NCBI GenBank assembly: GCA_030613445.1
Contig: JAUWLY010000119.1
Location: 1 to 8,111, forward strand
DNA from: Candidatus Stahliibacteriota bacterium
GTDB lineage: Bacteria > Hydrothermota > Tepidihabitantia > SM23-42
Reading direction: 5' to 3'
Length of the DNA: 8,111 nt
Position numbers and translations under genes: made by a program. The notes under the pieces were generated by a model that worked only from the letters and a program-made list of their open reading frames with translations, made no database searches and had not been told where the DNA came from. Below, piece by piece: positions 6,109-8,111 of the stretch (positions are counted from its first letter, which is position 1; the number at the start of each line of letters is the position of its first letter).

Positions 6109-7329
6109 TCAAGGTAGAACCACCAGTTTTCTTGTCATAGTTTCCCCAAATGCCTCAAGACGAAGAATATATACACCGGAAGGAAGTCGTTTCCCTAATT
6201 CATCTTTTCTATCCCATAAAATATGACTAACTGATGCATGCCCAATAGGCAAAGACCTAACCAGTTTTCCTACAGTATTATAAATCTTTATTTCTGTACT
6301 TTTTACTTCCTCGTTGAGAATAAAATGAACCCGGTCCTTGAATGGTACCGGTTGGACCTGCAAACGGTTCTTTGAGTCAGGTACGCGCTGCTCTACTATA
6401 TCAACCAGCACTGTGCCCTCTTCATTAGCACCTGTATAGCCACTGTGAAAAAGAGTCTGACCCCCGATTGCGTAGAGCTTACCATCAATAGTATCAGCAA
6501 CGAGTCCCCAGCGCTCGGTCAGCATCGATTTTTCACCAGACCACGCATCTGATGATGGATCATACGACTCAACGACTGAATATATCAATGAAACCGGGGC
6601 AAATCCGCCAAGCACATACACCTTTCCTTGAACAATCCCTGAAGCCAGACCGTACCGGGCAGTTGGCATGCTCGTTTTGGCAGTCCAATCATCCCCTACC
6701 GGGTCATATTCCTCAACTGTACCGCAGGGCGTGACGCCGGTAATGCATCCACCAATGGCATATATTTTATCCCCTACATTTTGTGATGTCAGATTTGTAC
6801 GCGCTGTAGACATGACGGCCTTTGTTGACCATATATCAGTAGTTGGATCATACTCTTCAACATCATCTAAAGTATTAGTACCGTCATCACCGCCGATCGC
6901 ATAGATTTTGCCATTAACAACAGAAGCGGTTAACCCTGCTCGAGCAGTCGGCATTGAAGTTTTGGTCGCCCAGGTATCAGTACTCGGCACATATTCGAAT
7001 ACCGAATCAAGAACATTAGTTCCATCGTATCCGCCTATCACATATATCTTGCTATTCACTGCAGCCATACCAAACTCACGGATAGGAACCGGCAAAGAAC
7101 TGCCTGCTGACCAGGAATCACTTATAACATCATAGATCTCCAGGGTCGATAATAAACCGCTGCTGTTCCTGCCGCCAACAACATAAAGGCTTTCATTGAT
7201 CGTTGCCGCACCGCCAAAACTCCTTACCGTCGGCATTGCAGTTTTCGCTTGCCAGTCAATTGAATATGCCAATGAAAACAGAAACAGCACCAAGATATAT
7301 ACAATACTACCTTTAAATTTAATTTTCAT
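6109..7329 (-). CDS. Secreted kelch-repeat beta-propeller protein with C-terminal sorting-like domain
   Basis: A 406-residue exported protein. Residues 1-23 form a signal peptide: basic MKIKFK, hydrophobic core, and likely cleavage after AYS. Six kelch repeats follow, with double-glycine motifs at 52-53, 99-100, 146-147, 193-194, 241-242 and 289-290. Their regular pitch is 47-48 residues, each followed by a Tyr- or Glu-rich strand and a W about 20-27 residues later, as in a six-bladed propeller. The N-terminal DW at 25-26 may close the last blade. After a linker near residue 318, residues 322-406 resemble a FlgD-Ig/type A secretion-sorting domain: PVPFKDRVHFIL, IKIYNTVGKLVR, LPSGVYILRLE and a closing RKLVVLP. 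It is probably displayed on or released from the cell surface. The ligand is unknown. A clear Shine-Dalgarno-like GAGGGGG lies 4 nt before the ATG. Confidence 0.88.
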   Translation of the reverse strand: MKIKFKGSIVYILVLFLFSLAYSIDWQAKTAMPTVRSFGGAATINESLYVVGGRNSSGLLSTLEIYDVISDSWSAGSSLPVPIREFGMAAVNSKIYVIGGYDGTNVLDSVFEYVPSTDTWATKTSMPTARAGLTASVVNGKIYAIGGDDGTNTLDDVEEYDPTTDIWSTKAVMSTARTNLTSQNVGDKIYAIGGCITGVTPCGTVEEYDPVGDDWTAKTSMPTARYGLASGIVQGKVYVLGGFAPVSLIYSVVESYDPSSDAWSGEKSMLTERWGLVADTIDGKLYAIGGQTLFHSGYTGANEEGTVLVDIVEQRVPDSKNRLQVQPVPFKDRVHFILNEEVKSTEIKIYNTVGKLVRSLPIGHASVSHILWDRKDELGKRLPSGVYILRLEAFGETMTRKLVVLP

Positions 7330-7333
7330 AAAA

Positions 7334-7340
7334 CCCCCTC
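7334..7340 (-). promoter_or_regulatory. Ribosome binding site of the kelch gene
   Basis: GAGGGGG (7340-7334 on the minus strand) lies 4 nt (TTTT) before the ATG; its AGG core is 7 nt away. It supports the start at 7329, just before the signal peptide. It shows that this genome does use Shine-Dalgarno initiation, in contrast to the three promoter-proximal starts elsewhere in the window. Confidence 0.7.
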
Positions 7341-7373
7341 TTGTGTCCCAACATTAAAAATGCAGATACACTT

Positions 7374-8111
7374 TTATCTTAAGCGAACGACTTTTCTAAT
7401 AATATACTGGTTACCCATATCCAGACAAAGGAAATATATCCCCTGACTAAAACCATTCATCGCGATCTTCAAAGAATTATTACCTTGTTTCAACCTGTGA
7501 TTACTCTGTCCAACAATTGTTCCAGTCGCATTCAAGATTTTCAACTTCGCCGATTGTTGGTTGTTCACACTAATATTCAACAACATAAAATCGCCCCGCA
7601 CTGGTGTTTTGTACAACACCTGGGGGATCATGCTATTATCAATTATATTCTTCTCCTCATCAATGCCAATAACGAATAGCAACCCTCTGAACACATCACC
7701 GTTCGGACCGGTTGCGGCAAAGAGAAAAGTGCTATCTTGCCTAACCCCTGCTTTTGTCGCTTCGATAAGTTTGTACACGGTATTAGCCCCGGACAATACA
7801 CCGGTGCTGATCCAGGTATCGCCTCCATCTACAGAAACAAAGACTTCTGCATTTGGTGAAGTACCAGCATATATAGCTCCGTCTGAGGCATATAGCAATG
7901 ACCTGATCGCAGTCGTTGAATTGAAATACCCGTCTCCTTTTTCAATCCAGTTATCACCCTGGTCTGTAGTCATGAAAAGCCTGCCGATATCTGCATTTGT
8001 ACCCATGAAAATCGTATCTGCGCCGACCTCAATAATGGTGTAGACATCACTGACCCCAGGCGGTCTTGTAATAATATTCCAGTTGAATCCATTATCACTC
8101 GAATAGTGCAT
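7374..8111 (-). CDS. Asp-box (BNR/sialidase-like) beta-propeller protein with C-terminal sorting-like domain, 5' end outside window
   Basis: The C-terminal 245 codons of a larger protein. The ATG at the window edge is in frame but sits inside a repeat, so it is almost certainly internal. Three Asp-box motifs of the form SxDxGxxW are visible at residues 4-11, 48-55 and 93-100, spaced 44-45 residues. Each is preceded by a strand such as IFMGT or IYAGT, and a partial fourth unit lies near LFAATGPNGDVFRG (130-143). Such repeats form propellers in sialidases and in many non-enzymatic surface proteins. No catalytic residues of a sialidase can be judged from this fragment. From about residue 165 a sorting-like domain follows, with AKLKILNATGTIVG, FSQGIYFLCL and a final RKVVRLR, parallel to the tail of the next gene. 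The kelch gene begins 44 nt downstream, so the two secreted propellers are probably co-transcribed. Confidence 0.85.
   Translation of the reverse strand: MHYSSDNGFNWNIITRPPGVSDVYTIIEVGADTIFMGTNADIGRLFMTTDQGDNWIEKGDGYFNSTTAIRSLLYASDGAIYAGTSPNAEVFVSVDGGDTWISTGVLSGANTVYKLIEATKAGVRQDSTFLFAATGPNGDVFRGLLFVIGIDEEKNIIDNSMIPQVLYKTPVRGDFMLLNISVNNQQSAKLKILNATGTIVGQSNHRLKQGNNSLKIAMNGFSQGIYFLCLDMGNQYIIRKVVRLR

Noticed and set aside
6081..6112. Separate promoter for the Hsp20-like gene (TATAGT 6 nt before the GTG, TTGAAA further upstream)
   Set aside because: The -10-like box is suggestive, but the spacer to TTGAAA is 20 bp, unlike the 16 bp of the three good promoters, and the gene can be served by the upstream kelch transcript.
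7364..7379. Hairpin AGATA-N6-TATCT at the end of the Asp-box gene
   Set aside because: A 5-bp AT stem overlapping the stop codon without a following T-tract does not support termination between the two propeller genes.
7561..8043. 160-codon open frame on the plus strand
   Set aside because: It lies fully opposite the Asp-box protein, whose repeats and sorting-like tail are clear; the plus-strand translation shows no domain or plausible start signal.

Overview
The window looks like part of a bacterial chromosome, moderately AT-rich. It carries ordinary housekeeping genes on the left and secreted surface-type proteins on the right. The kelch protein and the Asp-box protein both end in a C-terminal domain resembling the type A sorting (Por secretion / FlgD-Ig-like) tail. 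That tail is typical of the FCB group and of related uncultured phyla such as WOR-3/Stahlbacteria, Cloacimonadota or Marinimicrobia. The promoters visible here are of the TTGACA/TATAAT type rather than the Bacteroidota type, so I lean to one of the uncultured phyla. This placement is inference; no 16S gene is present.

Left block (1-3856, all minus strand). A 23S rRNA pseudouridine synthase of the RluB type overlaps by 11 nt an RsmF-like 16S rRNA m5C methyltransferase. After a 195-nt AT-rich gap comes the first 516 codons of elongation factor G, which runs off the left edge. All three act on the ribosome. EF-G has its own promoter and is not preceded by rpsL/rpsG.

Middle block (3857-5731). 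A 160-nt divergent intergenic region holds two back-to-back promoters, a heptanucleotide tandem repeat and a small dyad. To the right is a two-gene plus-strand operon for an ABC-2 type exporter, the ATPase and permease overlapping by 4 nt. A weak-GC hairpin flanked by A and T tracts sits between this operon and the converging genes on the other strand and could terminate both.

Right block (5796-8111, all minus strand). Reading leftward there is the C-terminal part of an Asp-box beta-propeller protein, a complete kelch beta-propeller protein with signal peptide and sorting-like tail, and a very short Hsp20/alpha-crystallin-like protein. Gaps of 44 and 34 nt suggest one transcription unit.

The most interesting signal is at the gene starts. 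Three genes (fusA, rluB and the ABC ATPase) each have TTGAC(A/T), exactly 16 bp, a good -10 hexamer, and then a start codon only 5-8 nt later, with no Shine-Dalgarno sequence. This predicts leaderless mRNAs. The operon-internal kelch gene, by contrast, has a clear purine-rich ribosome binding site. I see no defence system, mobile element, CRISPR array or RNA gene.
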